From assembly GCF_016757755.1 (NCBI RefSeq), contig NZ_CP068437.1:930001-994000 (forward strand): a DNA stretch of 64,000 nucleotides. The letters are read 5' to 3'. A program made the position numbers and the translations under genes. The stretch is from Shewanella sp. KX20019 (GTDB taxonomy: Bacteria > Pseudomonadota > Gammaproteobacteria > Enterobacterales > Shewanellaceae). The notes beneath the pieces are model-generated. The model made no database searches. It was given only the letters and a program-made list of their open reading frames with translations, and was not told the origin of the DNA. Below, in pieces: positions 43,084 through 53,299 of this stretch (the stretch's first letter is position 1; the number at the start of each line of letters is the position of its first letter).

Positions 43084-44259
43084 ATGGCGATTCTTAATAT
43101 GCAAGACATAGACCTTCAAGGTAAGCGTGTGCTTATTCGTGAAGATCTCAACGTGCCAGTCAGTGACGGTGTGGTAACAAGCGATGCACGTTTACGTGCA
43201 TCGTTGCCAACCATTAAGCTTGCGCTTGAAAAGGGTGCTGCTGTAATGGTGATGTCTCACCTTGGGCGTCCAACAGAAGGGGAGTTCAATGCTGAATTCT
43301 CAATGCAGCCAGTAGTTAACTATCTTGCTAAGGCACTGGATTGCCCTGTGCGTTTAGCTAGCGAATATCTTGATGGTGTTGAGGCGGCAGTTGGCGAAGT
43401 GGTTGTTTTTGAAAACGTCCGTTTCAATGTTGGTGAGAAGAAGAATGACGAAGCACTGGCTAAAAAAATGGCAGCGCTTTGCGATGTTTACGTTATGGAT
43501 GCATTTGGAACGGCTCACAGAGCACAAGCATCGACTCATGGCGTTGGTCTACACGCACCGATTGCCTGTGCAGGTCCTTTGCTAGCGGGTGAGCTCGCTG
43601 CACTGGGTAAAGCGCTTGATAATCCAGCTCGCCCAATGGTAGCTATTGTTGGTGGTTCTAAAGTGTCCACTAAGCTGACAGTGCTAGAGAGTTTATCAAC
43701 TAAAGTTGACCAGCTCGTTGTTGGTGGTGGCATCGCGAATACATTCATTGCTGCTGCGGGTCACAAAGTCGGTAAGTCGCTTTATGAAGCAGATCTTATT
43801 GATGAAGCTAAGCGTCTTGTTGCGGCTGCACAAAGCGGTGGCGGTGATATTCCTGTACCGACAGATGTGGTTGTTGCGAGTGAGTTTAGCCCAACAGCGA
43901 CTGCAACATTGAAAGATGTTAGTGCCGTTACGGACACGGATATGATTTTTGATATCGGTCCAGATAGTGCTGAAGCGTTAGCTGAGATCATCAAGAATGC
44001 CGGTACCGTGGTTTGGAATGGCCCTGTTGGTGTATTTGAGTTTGACCAATTTGGTGAAGGTACTAAGCGTATCGCTCAAGCCATCGCCGATTCAAATGCA
44101 TTTTCGATTGCGGGTGGTGGAGACACGCTAGCGGCAGTTGATAAGTATGATATCGCTGACAAGGTGTCATACATCTCAACCGGTGGCGGCGCTTTCTTAG
44201 AGTTTTTAGAAGGCAAAGAGCTTCCAGCCGTAGTGATGTTGGAGAGTCGCGGTCAGTAA
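43084..44259 (+). CDS. pgk: Phosphoglycerate kinase
   Basis: This 391-residue protein is at full family length. Motifs are [19 protein letters not shown] (substrate site), [72 protein letters not shown] and [19 protein letters not shown] with [15 protein letters not shown] for nucleotide binding. It transfers phosphate between 1,3-bisphosphoglycerate and ADP. The ATG has TAAGGAAG upstream. Part of the tkt-epd-pgk-fba cluster. Confidence 0.97.
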   Translation: MAILNMQDIDLQGKRVLIREDLNVPVSDGVVTSDARLRASLPTIKLALEKGAAVMVMSHLGRPTEGEFNAEFSMQPVVNYLAKALDCPVRLASEYLDGVEAAVGEVVVFENVRFNVGEKKNDEALAKKMAALCDVYVMDAFGTAHRAQASTHGVGLHAPIACAGPLLAGELAALGKALDNPARPMVAIVGGSKVSTKLTVLESLSTKVDQLVVGGGIANTFIAAAGHKVGKSLYEADLIDEAKRLVAAAQSGGGDIPVPTDVVVASEFSPTATATLKDVSAVTDTDMIFDIGPDSAEALAEIIKNAGTVVWNGPVGVFEFDQFGEGTKRIAQAIADSNAFSIAGGGDTLAAVDKYDIADKVSYISTGGGAFLEFLEGKELPAVVMLESRGQ

Positions 44260-44515
44260 CCGATACTGATTTAGCTATAGCATACAAAAAAATTACCAAA
44301 CTGTTTGTTGGCGGGCTTTAAATCGACATTTGTCGGAGTTACACTAGCCGCCAACAATACAGTGCTTAAATCTGTAGCAAAAAAATAGAATTATAAAAAC
44401 AACCAGTAACCGTGGTTGAGTCTGAAGCAAGAACGCTGATGACTTAATGACATAAAAATCAATCCAAACGATAGCGACCTCGGTGAGTCAAATCACCCTA
44501 TTATTGGAGTAATAA

Positions 44516-45580
44516 ATGGCCTTAATTTCCCTACGTCAAATGTTAGATCACGCAGCAGAGCATGGATATGGCGTACCTGCGTTTAACGTGAACAACTTAG
44601 AGCAGATGCGTGCGATTATGCAAGCAGCTGAAGCTACTGACAGCCCTGTGATTGTTCAGGCATCAGCTGGCGCACGTAAATATGCTCGCCCACAGTTCTT
44701 AAAGTATCTAATGGCTGCAGCACTTGAGCAGTATCCAGATATCCCTGTGTGTATTCACCAAGACCATGGTACCGATCCTGATATTTGTCAGCGTTCAATC
44801 CAATTGGGCATGTCATCAGTAATGATGGATGGCTCTTTGATGGCAGATGGTAAAACACCTGCATCATATGATTACAACGTTGATGTTACCCGCCGTACAG
44901 TGGCATTCGCACACGCTTGTGGTGTGTCTGTTGAAGGTGAAATCGGTTGTCTAGGTAGCTTGGAAACAGGTGAAGCAGGCGAAGAAGATGGTATCGGTGC
45001 AGCTGGGATCCTGACGATGGACCAGATGCTAACCACACCAGAAGAAGCGGCACGTTTTGTTGCTGACACTCACGTTGATGCGCTTGCAATTGCGATTGGT
45101 ACTAGCCACGGTGCTTATAAGTTTAGCCGTAAGCCTACCGGTGACGTGCTGCGTATTGACCGTATCAAAGAGATCCACGCTCGTATTCCTAACACTCACT
45201 TAGTGATGCACGGTTCATCTTCAGTGCCACAAGAGTGGTTAGAGATCATCAACCAGTACGGTGGTGCTATCCCTGAAACTTATGGCGTACCGCTGGAAGA
45301 GATCGTTGAAGGTATCAAGCATGGCGTACGTAAAGTCAATATCGATACTGATTTACGTTTAGCGTCAACGGGTGCTGTTCGTAAGTTCCTTGCTGAAAAC
45401 CCAACAGAATTTGATCCACGTAAATTCTTGAAGGCGTCAATGGAAGCAATGGCTGATATCTGTACCACACGTTACGAAGCCTTTGGTTGTGCAGGGATGG
45501 GTTCTAAGATTAAGCCTAAGTCGCTGCAGGCAATGTATAAATCTTATCAGTCAGGCGAGCTTGATCCACAGATTAAGTAA
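44516..45580 (+). CDS. fba: Class II fructose-bisphosphate aldolase
   Basis: This 354-residue zinc-dependent aldolase has [41 protein letters not shown] (metal His, catalytic Asp), [35 protein letters not shown] (metal His) and [10 protein letters not shown] (metal His). [19 protein letters not shown] is the phosphate-binding end. It interconverts fructose-1,6-bisphosphate and two triose phosphates. It follows pgk after a 256-bp spacer that holds only a small CGACATTTGTCG hairpin. Confidence 0.97.
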   Translation: MALISLRQMLDHAAEHGYGVPAFNVNNLEQMRAIMQAAEATDSPVIVQASAGARKYARPQFLKYLMAAALEQYPDIPVCIHQDHGTDPDICQRSIQLGMSSVMMDGSLMADGKTPASYDYNVDVTRRTVAFAHACGVSVEGEIGCLGSLETGEAGEEDGIGAAGILTMDQMLTTPEEAARFVADTHVDALAIAIGTSHGAYKFSRKPTGDVLRIDRIKEIHARIPNTHLVMHGSSSVPQEWLEIINQYGGAIPETYGVPLEEIVEGIKHGVRKVNIDTDLRLASTGAVRKFLAENPTEFDPRKFLKASMEAMADICTTRYEAFGCAGMGSKIKPKSLQAMYKSYQSGELDPQIK

Positions 45581-45618
45581 CCTTGATATGAGAGCGATTG
45601 ACTCGCTCAGTATATGAA

Positions 45619-45647
45619 AATACCTGCCTAGTGCAGGTATTTTTTTG
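45619..45647 (+). terminator. Rho-independent terminator after fba
   Basis: AATACCTGC and GCAGGTATT form the stem with a CTAGT loop, followed by TTTTTT. A clean end of the glycolytic cluster. Confidence 0.93.
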
Positions 45648-45778
45648 GCTGTTATAAGTTCTTTTAGCTGCTGGTATTAAAGGCGATAGATTATTCTAGC
45701 AACAATTTTCATTTATGAGTGCTAAATGTTAAGATCGCGCCGATTTTTAGGGATTTAGGTAAACGGAGTAATACATAA

Positions 45779-46519
45779 ATGAAAACAATGTTGACTGCTA
45801 TAGCGGTTCTATTGGCGGCTCCTTTTGCTGCCCATGCTGGTGCTGATTTTGTAGAGGGCGATAAGACGTTCGCGGGTGAAGCTGAATTAGGCGCGACATT
45901 GACGACGGGTAACACAGATACTTCGTCAATCAAAGGACGCTTAAACTTGATGCAGGAGCTAGGTAATTGGGAAAACCAATACCTGTTCGAAGGGCTTTAC
46001 AAAGAAGATACTGGCGATGTAACAGCTAAGCGTTATTACGCAGGTATTCAGGGAGACTACAAGTTTGATGAAAAGAACTACATGTTCATCACTGCAAACT
46101 ATGAAGTTGACCCATTCACTGGTTATGACTTTAAATCGGTTGTTTCGGCTGGTTACGGTCATAAGTTTATAGATACAGGCAAAGTGTTGCTCAGCGCTGA
46201 GTTCGGTCCTGGTTATATCTACAAGAGCCTTGATGAAGAGCAGGCGGCGCTACGTGGATATGATTCTGAAGACAGTGTTGTAGGCCACGGTGTGATGAAC
46301 TTTGCTTATGAAATTAGTGACAGCTCAAAATTCACTCAAATGTTTGTCGCTGACTACGGTAATAGCTTAGAGGGACGTTCTGAAACGGCTATCACGGCGA
46401 ATATTGTTGGCGCTCTAGCGATGAAATTTGCTGTTATTGTACGTTATAACAACGAACCATTAGATGACAAGAAGAGCACAGATACCGAAACAAACATGAC
46501 ATTGTTATATGCTTTCTAG
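45779..46519 (+). CDS. DUF481 outer-membrane protein
   Basis: This 246-residue protein has a signal peptide, MKTMLTAIAVLLAAPFAAHA, then an N-terminal FAGEAELGATLTTGNTDTSSIKG repeat-like strand typical of DUF481 (YdiY-like) proteins. Alternating aromatic strands follow (YYAGIQGDYKFDEKNYMFITANYEVD, VSAGYGHKFIDTGKVLLSAEFGPGYIY) and the chain ends in NMTLLYAF, with a terminal aromatic residue as in beta-barrels. The function is unknown. GGAG lies about ten bases before the ATG. Confidence 0.9.
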   Translation: MKTMLTAIAVLLAAPFAAHAGADFVEGDKTFAGEAELGATLTTGNTDTSSIKGRLNLMQELGNWENQYLFEGLYKEDTGDVTAKRYYAGIQGDYKFDEKNYMFITANYEVDPFTGYDFKSVVSAGYGHKFIDTGKVLLSAEFGPGYIYKSLDEEQAALRGYDSEDSVVGHGVMNFAYEISDSSKFTQMFVADYGNSLEGRSETAITANIVGALAMKFAVIVRYNNEPLDDKKSTDTETNMTLLYAF

Positions 46520-46593
46520 CCATTATTGAGTGGTTATTGCGGGTTATCACTATTCCGCTGCTTCTTACACCGTAAGATGAGGATATACCTATG

Positions 46594-46622
46594 AAAAGGC
46601 ATCTATGATCTAGATGCCTTTT
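46594..46622 (+). terminator. Rho-independent terminator after DUF481 gene
   Basis: AAAAGGCATCTA and TAGATGCCTTTT form a 12-bp stem with a five-base loop, then TGTGTTTTTT. The remaining gap to 46870 contains no recognised gene. Confidence 0.9.
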
Positions 46623-46870
46623 GTGTTTTTTATGCGCTCACTCGCCTCCCTTAACGTTTCTCTTGTTGATGTTTTGTATCTGTAAATGTGTTTAGGCTCT
46701 ATTGGTTAACAAGTGTTACGTATCGTACCGTTCGTGGTATTTTTTTAATAAAATTAGTGTGGTGGAGCTCACGAAAGTGTGATTAACACTCACCTTGTAC
46801 TGATTGAACAAGGACGTAAAGGTCGATAAACAGTAAACTGCTAAGCATTGAAATTGCCAGAGTTGTTAAT

Positions 46871-47599
46871 GTGTTTATAGGTCCAGTCAGGTTTGATATT
46901 GAGTTAAAGCAGTTGGTGAATCCCGAAACTGCACAAACGCTCAAGTTATCGAATATTGAATTTCTAGTGATGAGTGATTTGATGTCATCTAGAGGCCAAG
47001 TCGTGTCGACTGAATCTTTGTGTTGCAAGTTAATGCCTCAGGTGGTGACTGCCCAGGATATCGCACTGGCAATAACTAATATTAGGGCCTTCTTAGGTGC
47101 TGATGCGACAACCATGATCGAGGTGATTACTAATCAAGGTTATCTACTGCATACCAAAGCCAAAGCGCAGATGCACAATAGCCCCTATGAAGCGCTGTCG
47201 ATTAAACAGTTCTCACTGTTTTTACTGCTCGGTATCTTGCTGGTGGCGTTTTTAGCGACTCATTTTAAAACTACGCCTAATATTCATTTTTCTATCCCTG
47301 AGCAAATTTTACTAGACGGAAAAAAATCAGTATTAGTGCCAATCTACTCCTCAGATATCGAGCTCGCGGACTTTGGTGACAAGTTTAGAAGTATGGCTGT
47401 ATTGATTGATAGCTGCGATACCATTGTTTGGCAAAAAATCTACGCAGCATCCTCTCAAAAGGGCGATGTTCTCCATTTCATTCTGCACAGTACCGACGCC
47501 GTTGGTGATGAGTTTACCGGTTTTAAAGTGATTAATGTTGATGAGAATTGGGACTTCTTGACGAATGCTTGGCTAAAGGAGGTTGGCTTCTGTGAATAG
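46871..47599 (+). CDS. ToxR/CadC-like membrane-anchored winged-helix regulator
   Basis: This 242-residue protein starts at GTG. Residues about 5-95 form an OmpR-type winged helix (LSNIEFLVMSDLMSSRGQVVSTESLC, then DIALAITNIRAFLG and MIEVITNQGYLLH). A single transmembrane helix follows at about 113-132 (FSLFLLLGILLVAFLATHF), then a periplasmic domain of about 110 residues. The periplasmic part has exactly two cysteines, Cys182 and Cys241, an arrangement that recalls the ToxR periplasmic disulfide. Membrane-bound one-component regulators of this layout sense periplasmic conditions and bind DNA directly. It overlaps the next gene by 8 bp. Confidence 0.82.
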   Translation: MFIGPVRFDIELKQLVNPETAQTLKLSNIEFLVMSDLMSSRGQVVSTESLCCKLMPQVVTAQDIALAITNIRAFLGADATTMIEVITNQGYLLHTKAKAQMHNSPYEALSIKQFSLFLLLGILLVAFLATHFKTTPNIHFSIPEQILLDGKKSVLVPIYSSDIELADFGDKFRSMAVLIDSCDTIVWQKIYAASSQKGDVLHFILHSTDAVGDEFTGFKVINVDENWDFLTNAWLKEVGFCE

Positions 47600-48134
47600 A
47601 CGATTAAACCGCGAATTATTCTTAGGCTTTAAATCGACGCCAATATTGACCATGCTGGTTTTCATTTTGGGACTCTGTCTGCTGCTCGACCACATTGTTG
47701 AGCCAAGCGAAGATATCAAGCTTATCTGCCATACCAGCAGTTACGATGTTAAAAAACCTAGTGCGGAAGTCGGGAAGATACGCTTTGAAATAGAGCGGGT
47801 TGCGGATGCCATTGAGCTGAAAATGACCTTTGTAAAGGCCAATCATGCTCTGGTTAGCGTTAGTGCCGTTGGTTCGTTGCTTGAGGTGAGTGGTCCGCTA
47901 TTGACCTATGAAATACAGTTACAGAATGGAAAAGTGCACAGAGATATCTTAAACACGACGTTTAGCGAAGAGGTCCGTGACCAGGTCGAATTCGTTAAAG
48001 AGTCGCTTATTCTAGACTCTTTCGAGCAGGAAAAATCCTTTTATATCAAGGTACTCGAGATGGACAAAACGCTCGGCTTTGTCACTTTACAGTTCTCGGC
48101 TCGAAATGGGTTATGGGCCTGTAAAATTCAGTAA
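47592..48134 (+). CDS. Single-pass membrane protein, candidate ToxS-like partner
   Basis: The product is 180 residues from a GTG with a strong AAGGAGG nine bases upstream; the TTG further up has no ribosome site. It has a short basic cytoplasmic N-terminus, one helix at about 17-35 (PILTMLVFILGLCLLLDHI) and a periplasmic beta-rich domain. Outside the helix there are two cysteines, Cys46 and Cys177. Overlap with the regulator gene implies translational coupling, the same organisation as toxR-toxS and tcpP-tcpH. I see no sequence similarity to ToxS that I can claim. Confidence 0.7.
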   Translation: MNRRLNRELFLGFKSTPILTMLVFILGLCLLLDHIVEPSEDIKLICHTSSYDVKKPSAEVGKIRFEIERVADAIELKMTFVKANHALVSVSAVGSLLEVSGPLLTYEIQLQNGKVHRDILNTTFSEEVRDQVEFVKESLILDSFEQEKSFYIKVLEMDKTLGFVTLQFSARNGLWACKIQ

Positions 48135-48734
48135 AGTTGAATTGGCATTAGGCGATGTTGATCTTTCGAGCCTAGTGATTTGACCGGAAAGGGTGGCGCT
48201 TCTCGGCTATTTTTACTGTGTTGTAGGTTATTTGTGGAGTATAACTAAGCAGCATAGCCTCCGCCTTATTAAAGTAGCCAATAAACTGCGGTAAAAACAA
48301 CCGTGAAAGATCGACAGCCCCTAGTGCTAATTTAGTTTCAACAGTTGAGATACGCTATACTTACTCCATGGTTGAAGTGCTCTGTCGTAAGATAACTTTA
48401 CAGACAAATGGCGGTGGGCAGAAAGAGCTAAACTACATGCAAACGGCAAATCAGCTAAGTAATGAGCTGTAAAGGTTGATATTAATCATCTTTAGCGATG
48501 ACTTTTGCGGAAGCGCTCACCTGTATTGTCTATTTCCTCGGTGAAATGAGTTGCGAAGAATAACAGGTGCTCACACTCATCAACCTCTATTAACAGCATT
48601 ATCACGCAGTCTCACTTCGCTATTAGTGTTATAAAGTCTTTGGTTATCTTCGTTTGTATTGCAATGCGGCAGCATTGATGTCGAAAAGATAACAATTGCG
48701 AAGCTATCAAGCTGTTTTCGTCATAAGGATATTT
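48135..48734. other. Gene-poor region with one possible micro-ORF
   Basis: Spacer of about 600 bp. A frame of 34 codons (48368-48472, MVEVLCRKITLQTNGGGQKE...) has an upstream TATACT at 48356 but no good ribosome site, so I do not annotate it as a gene. CACCTGTTATT-type inverted symmetry is visible: CACCTGTATTG near 48520 against AATAACAGGTG near 48560. Otherwise nothing recognised. Confidence 0.4.
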
Positions 48735-50186
48735 GTGGCTAAAGTTAGAGTTAAACAAGAAGAATCACTATCGATTAAATTTCTCCATCAGATGGAAGTG
48801 GCAGACAATCGTCGTTTAGATCTCTATTTTTTTCTGCCTAAAGAGATGGGGATAAATCCGCAAAGCTTAAATGAGGAGGAGTATTACCACTCCTCAATCA
48901 CTGGACGACGTTCATATTACTCATCTGGCTTACATCTGCCGTTAGTTCAAAGCCGTTTTGTCAGTCAAAAAAAGCGCACGGTAGAGGAGTTCAGACTGTA
49001 CCTCAACTTATTTGCATATCAATTTTCGGTGGCTATTGAAACTGACAGTAAAGAACTCTCTCAAGTTGAGGATTTAGGCCAGTTTTACGCGTCTCTAGAG
49101 GAGCTTAGTGAGCAAGTTATTCATTTGCTTAAACGTTTTAGACGTAATGAACCCAGTGATGAAAAATGGAAGTCTTACTTTGAGAATGCCGATAATTACC
49201 TGTCATGGCTCTGTGAACAACGATTACTTAAACTCTTGGCTCATGCGCCTAGAAGCAGTGATTTTAACGAGATAACAGACAATGTGGTGGCCTTGTGTAG
49301 AGCCGAAGCCCAATACCGAGCAGAGCACAAATATAACTCCTCTAAAACCGTACAAGATGCAAACCGTATCGCTAACAAAATGCATCTGCTACGTAGGCTA
49401 ATACAGCAAGGCGTGGTGCTAAAAGAGGAGCTTAAACCGTTAGGGGTTGGTCTCAAAAAGATGACTACTGGTATAGCAACTGCGATGGTTATGCTAGTGG
49501 TGTCCACGCTAATAATTAAGGCTCAGGGTGTATTTAGTGGTTTAACTATTGCCCTAGTGCTCACCCTTGCGGTGATTTATGGTTTCAGAGAGATCTTTAA
49601 AGATGATATTCGTAATGCACTATGGCGTTTAATACAGCGTGGCCGTCCCCGTTGGAGTCGATTACTTCAAGATACCACCAGTAAATTGCCGATTGCCAAG
49701 CAACTCGTGTGGCTCGACTTTATGCGTAAAAAGGAGCTGCCAATTGAGGTTATTGAGATCTTAAGGCAGCGGCATAGCCAGAACAAAGTGGATGCAGAAA
49801 TTTTGCATTACGGTATTCACACTAGAGTCTCTGCGAAAGGTTTTTTAGCCGGATATTCAAGGATCCAAGAGCAGGTCAACTTTAGCTTAGTTCCCTTTGC
49901 TCGAAATTTAGAACGTGGTAAGGCCAAGATTTACAAGGAACATGAGGGCAAGGTTAGTAATGAGTCTGTTGAGCGGCGATACCAAGTTAATCTTATTCTA
50001 GCGTTAAAAGAGGGTCGTGATGAGCCTCAGTATGCACGCTATAAGATCACCATGAATCGCTCGGCTATTATTGAAATCAGCGAAAGTGATCTCCCTACCG
50101 GCATGAGAAATATGGATGAAGCCCCGTTTGAAGATGAGCTTTTAGTACCAGTAGATGCTAAAGCGAACGAGGCTAAACCTGACTAA
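48735..50186 (+). CDS. Large uncharacterised protein with two central transmembrane helices
   Basis: The product is 483 residues from a GTG with AAGGA upstream; the open frame is 13 codons longer but lacks a ribosome site. Residues 1-240 are cytosolic, charged and helical (DADNYLSWLCEQRLLKLL-type segments). Two helices follow at about 243-262 and 266-285 (ATAMVMLVVSTLIIKAQGVF, LTIALVLTLAVIYGF), then about 200 soluble residues. Both termini should lie on the same side. I do not recognise the family. It is monocistronic on the plus strand, convergent with a PAS protein gene. Confidence 0.75.
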   Translation: MAKVRVKQEESLSIKFLHQMEVADNRRLDLYFFLPKEMGINPQSLNEEEYYHSSITGRRSYYSSGLHLPLVQSRFVSQKKRTVEEFRLYLNLFAYQFSVAIETDSKELSQVEDLGQFYASLEELSEQVIHLLKRFRRNEPSDEKWKSYFENADNYLSWLCEQRLLKLLAHAPRSSDFNEITDNVVALCRAEAQYRAEHKYNSSKTVQDANRIANKMHLLRRLIQQGVVLKEELKPLGVGLKKMTTGIATAMVMLVVSTLIIKAQGVFSGLTIALVLTLAVIYGFREIFKDDIRNALWRLIQRGRPRWSRLLQDTTSKLPIAKQLVWLDFMRKKELPIEVIEILRQRHSQNKVDAEILHYGIHTRVSAKGFLAGYSRIQEQVNFSLVPFARNLERGKAKIYKEHEGKVSNESVERRYQVNLILALKEGRDEPQYARYKITMNRSAIIEISESDLPTGMRNMDEAPFEDELLVPVDAKANEAKPD

Positions 50187-50199
50187 ATGATCTAGCTGC

Positions 50200-52419
50200 T
50201 TACGTCATCTGTCGAGTAAATGCTTGGCAGATGTTCTGTTCATCAGTTTGCTTAGCCCGCTTAAGCGCGACTTCTGCATTACTTAGGAATTGCTCAAGGC
50301 CTTGACCACCCTGATAAGCGGCGATTCCGATGCAGATCCCATCTCCTAAGCCGTTGTCTTTGAGCTTTGTCAGTGTATCTATGGCAAAGTAGTGAGCTTG
50401 ATCTGAGTCGGTATCGGGCAGCATAATAATGAGTTTTCCGAGTTGCCAGCGTGACATTTGATAGCGGTTTGGCAGCTCTCTTAATAACTGTATTTCAACC
50501 TCTTTTTGTCGACTTTCCAGCTGGCCTATATCGCTCATGTGGCTAAGCATCCCTTCAGCGCTAATGTCGAGTAACATAAGGCTAGAGAAGTCTTTTTTCG
50601 CTTGGCTCAAATTATTAAAGTAGCGTTCTAGATCGCGGCTATCGCTAAATACGGTGCTCCGGTTAGGAGACATATTGCTTAGGTTGTTTGCATGAACCCG
50701 CGATTTAGCGCGCTCGAAGGTACAGACTATGTATTCAATATCGTCTGAACTATCTAGATGCCCCTTCAACGTTGCTAGCATACATGCGTTATTAGCTCGA
50801 TTGTTTGATGAAAATATTTGACCTTGCCAAGTGCCTTTAATTATCAATTGCTGTGCTATTTGCGGCCATTGTTGTTTAAACTCCTCATTAAGCAGTTCGG
50901 TAATTTTAAGCTTGCGGCTATCTTCGACCTGCATAAGAACATTAAATGCATTATTAGATTTAATGACTGCGCCTTTAGCATCTGTGAGTACGGTCGCCAT
51001 CGGATTATCATTGAGCAGCTGATTTAACTTTGCTTCCTCTTGGCTATGCTTTAACTCTCCGACATCCTCAAAAGTGACCAGGGTGTAGCTTTGACCATTA
51101 TCCATATCGAATTCAAGTCGAAGTCTTACGTGTAGTCGAGTGTACTCAGAAGCGTCACTATCAAGCTCGCCTTGCCACTCTTTGTTAGCAATTAACTGCT
51201 CTGACAGCAGATTAAATTGGTCATCGTTCATATGCAATAAACGTTGCAAACTACGGTCGGACAGTTCATCAATTGGCAGAGAGAGCAGCTTAGCCGCCAT
51301 AGGGTTTGCAGTAAGGACCCGTCCGATATCGTTGACTATGATGTAGCCTGAGTCGGTGTTAAATAGTCGATTGGCGAGATCAATACTGAAATCACGAGAG
51401 CGATGAACAATGCGGTAGGCGTGGGTTAGATAAATGACAATACACGCCAATAGGGTTAACAGGGTCGCGCCCCCCATAAGAATATTACGCCACTGTTCAA
51501 ACTTTGCCGCTATGTCATCGTTCTTAACATAAGAGAGTAGGTAGTATTCTCGGCGAGTCTCATATTGGGTTGTCAACTCTACTTTAAGATAAACAAAGGT
51601 AGCATCATCACCATGGAATTGGCCGAAATTACTCATGGCCATCTTTCGCCAAAGTGCAGGGTAAGTTTGCTTAAGGCTGCCACCCATGGTTTCAGGTAGT
51701 CGAGGAATGGTTGGCGAGTCAAGCGCTCCAGAGTAGAGCAGGCCTTGGGTATCGAGCATCATCAACGGTGCTTGTTTGCTAGAATAGGCAGGCTTAATAT
51801 TTTTCAACATACGTGACATTGAATTATAGGCAACCAAATAACCCTTCACGGTTTGGTCTGGATTTTCAAGCCAAGCCAGTTGATATAAGTAGGGCTCTAA
51901 CTTGCCATTAATCGGGCTAAACTCGAGGGGAGATGTGTAGATCTCATTGCCGCCCATATTACGTGAACTACCCAGTAAAGACGGTGGCAGCGCGTGATGT
52001 CCAAACTCGTCATCTGTGGCAAATTTAATCTGCCCTTGGGGATCATAAAGCGCAATACCGATTAGCTCAGGGATATTATCAACAATGACATCCCAATGAT
52101 CTTGTAGTTTAGCTTGGTTGGGTTCGCTCGGTAGTTCGATGTAACGCTTTAGCAGCTCTGAAGTGGCGAACATCTGCGTTCTAAATTGTTGAAAAGAGAC
52201 TTTGTCAGCAATAAGTGTTCCGACTGATTGCAGTTCACTGTAGCGTTGTGTCGCCCAATCTGCTTGTAATCGTCTCTCGCCTAAGGTGATGATAATATTT
52301 GTAAAAACAATAACCGAAATTAATAATATGCCGATTTGACTCGCTGCAGCCAGAATTCGTTGTTGAGACCATTGGATCCCTTGGGCATTAATAAGGAGAG
52401 GTAGTTTTCGGCTTAACAT
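50200..52419 (-). CDS. Membrane sensor with PAS domains and a degenerate GGDEF domain
   Basis: This protein is about 739 residues. A first helix (about 24-45) and a second (about 340-360, ILMGGATLLTLLACIVIYLTH) enclose a periplasmic sensor of about 300 residues. Two PAS-like segments follow (IIVNDIGRVLTANPMAAKLL; LNDNPMATVLTDAKGAVIKSNNAFNVLMQ). The C-terminal 160 residues fold like GGDEF (SSLMLLDISAEGMLSH, CIGIAAYQGGQGLEQFLSNAEVALKRAK), but the signature position reads RWQLGKLIIML, so cyclase activity is unlikely. The start is an ATG three codons inside a TTG-led frame. The signal is unknown. Confidence 0.78.
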   Translation of the reverse strand: MLSRKLPLLINAQGIQWSQQRILAAASQIGILLISVIVFTNIIITLGERRLQADWATQRYSELQSVGTLIADKVSFQQFRTQMFATSELLKRYIELPSEPNQAKLQDHWDVIVDNIPELIGIALYDPQGQIKFATDDEFGHHALPPSLLGSSRNMGGNEIYTSPLEFSPINGKLEPYLYQLAWLENPDQTVKGYLVAYNSMSRMLKNIKPAYSSKQAPLMMLDTQGLLYSGALDSPTIPRLPETMGGSLKQTYPALWRKMAMSNFGQFHGDDATFVYLKVELTTQYETRREYYLLSYVKNDDIAAKFEQWRNILMGGATLLTLLACIVIYLTHAYRIVHRSRDFSIDLANRLFNTDSGYIIVNDIGRVLTANPMAAKLLSLPIDELSDRSLQRLLHMNDDQFNLLSEQLIANKEWQGELDSDASEYTRLHVRLRLEFDMDNGQSYTLVTFEDVGELKHSQEEAKLNQLLNDNPMATVLTDAKGAVIKSNNAFNVLMQVEDSRKLKITELLNEEFKQQWPQIAQQLIIKGTWQGQIFSSNNRANNACMLATLKGHLDSSDDIEYIVCTFERAKSRVHANNLSNMSPNRSTVFSDSRDLERYFNNLSQAKKDFSSLMLLDISAEGMLSHMSDIGQLESRQKEVEIQLLRELPNRYQMSRWQLGKLIIMLPDTDSDQAHYFAIDTLTKLKDNGLGDGICIGIAAYQGGQGLEQFLSNAEVALKRAKQTDEQNICQAFTRQMT

Positions 52420-52582
52420 TAATCGCAAATTCTGATGGTTATTATATACGCCATATTAACCCAATTTGACACTATAAGTAATTAATTCAAGGCTGTTGTT
52501 TTAGACTTAAATGGCCAGCATAAGCATAACTAAGCCGATAGTTAAAAAATACTATCGGCATAATGAACGGCTAAGTGCGCCA

Positions 52583-53191
52583 CTAGCCGACAACATCTAA
52601 CTCTCTTTGCTTAAATACAGCGCCAGCGGCTTCGACAAATTCACGGCAGGTATCAATGTTGACGTTGCTTAAACCATTAATGGCTGACACTTGAACATCG
52701 CTAATATAACCTGGTGCTTGCTGGATAAACTCGAGTAGCGCGGGATAGGCGCCTTTCAACTTAGGTTGGCAATGTACTTGGTAGCTGTCATCGGTATCGG
52801 CATTAAGTGATATTGACAGGCTATCCACGCATTCAGCCAGCTCTGGGAGTATGTTGCGCCGATGAAATAGGTTACCGAGCCCGTCAGTGTTGACCCTAAC
52901 CTTGCCGCCTCGCGCTTTTATCTCTTTGGCGACGCTTAACAATGTTGGCAAATTAAGTGTTGGTTCTCCGTAACCACAAAAAACATATTCATCGAATGTC
53001 GAAGTATCGCCAAGCAGTGCGATAACCTCTTCAGCGCTAGGTTGGCGGTCGAGACCTAGTTGATATTGATGAACTTGCTTACTGCCATTGTGTTTGGGAC
53101 AGAACTGACAACGTAAAGTACATCGACCTGTAATATTTAAATAGCGACTGTTACGGATATCATAAACAAGAGTGGGGTCAGTGGCGGTCAT
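52583..53191 (-). CDS. TatD-linked radical SAM protein
   Basis: This 202-residue protein has the radical SAM cluster motif CTLRCQFC (CxxxCxxC, near residue 24) after LNITGRC, the GGE-like VFCGYGEPTLNL, KVRVNTDGLGNL and SLSISLNADTDDSY. It is short and matches the TatD-nuclease-associated radical SAM group, whose substrate is unknown. Normally a tatD gene is beside it; none is visible here. It starts at ATG (a TTG two codons upstream is open). Confidence 0.85.
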   Translation of the reverse strand: MTATDPTLVYDIRNSRYLNITGRCTLRCQFCPKHNGSKQVHQYQLGLDRQPSAEEVIALLGDTSTFDEYVFCGYGEPTLNLPTLLSVAKEIKARGGKVRVNTDGLGNLFHRRNILPELAECVDSLSISLNADTDDSYQVHCQPKLKGAYPALLEFIQQAPGYISDVQVSAINGLSNVNIDTCREFVEAAGAVFKQRELDVVG

Positions 53192-53299
53192 CTTCAATTG
53201 TAATTTAAAGTGTCGTGGCCAAATCTTAACTGATGGAGGCTTCCAATTCTGTCTACTGGATCGGATATTGTTCAGAACAATAGCGTCTATTTTTCAGCG

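Noticed and set aside
48368..48472. 34-codon micro-ORF with an upstream TATACT
   Set aside because: No clear Shine-Dalgarno and no recognisable product; kept only as a note on the intergenic region.
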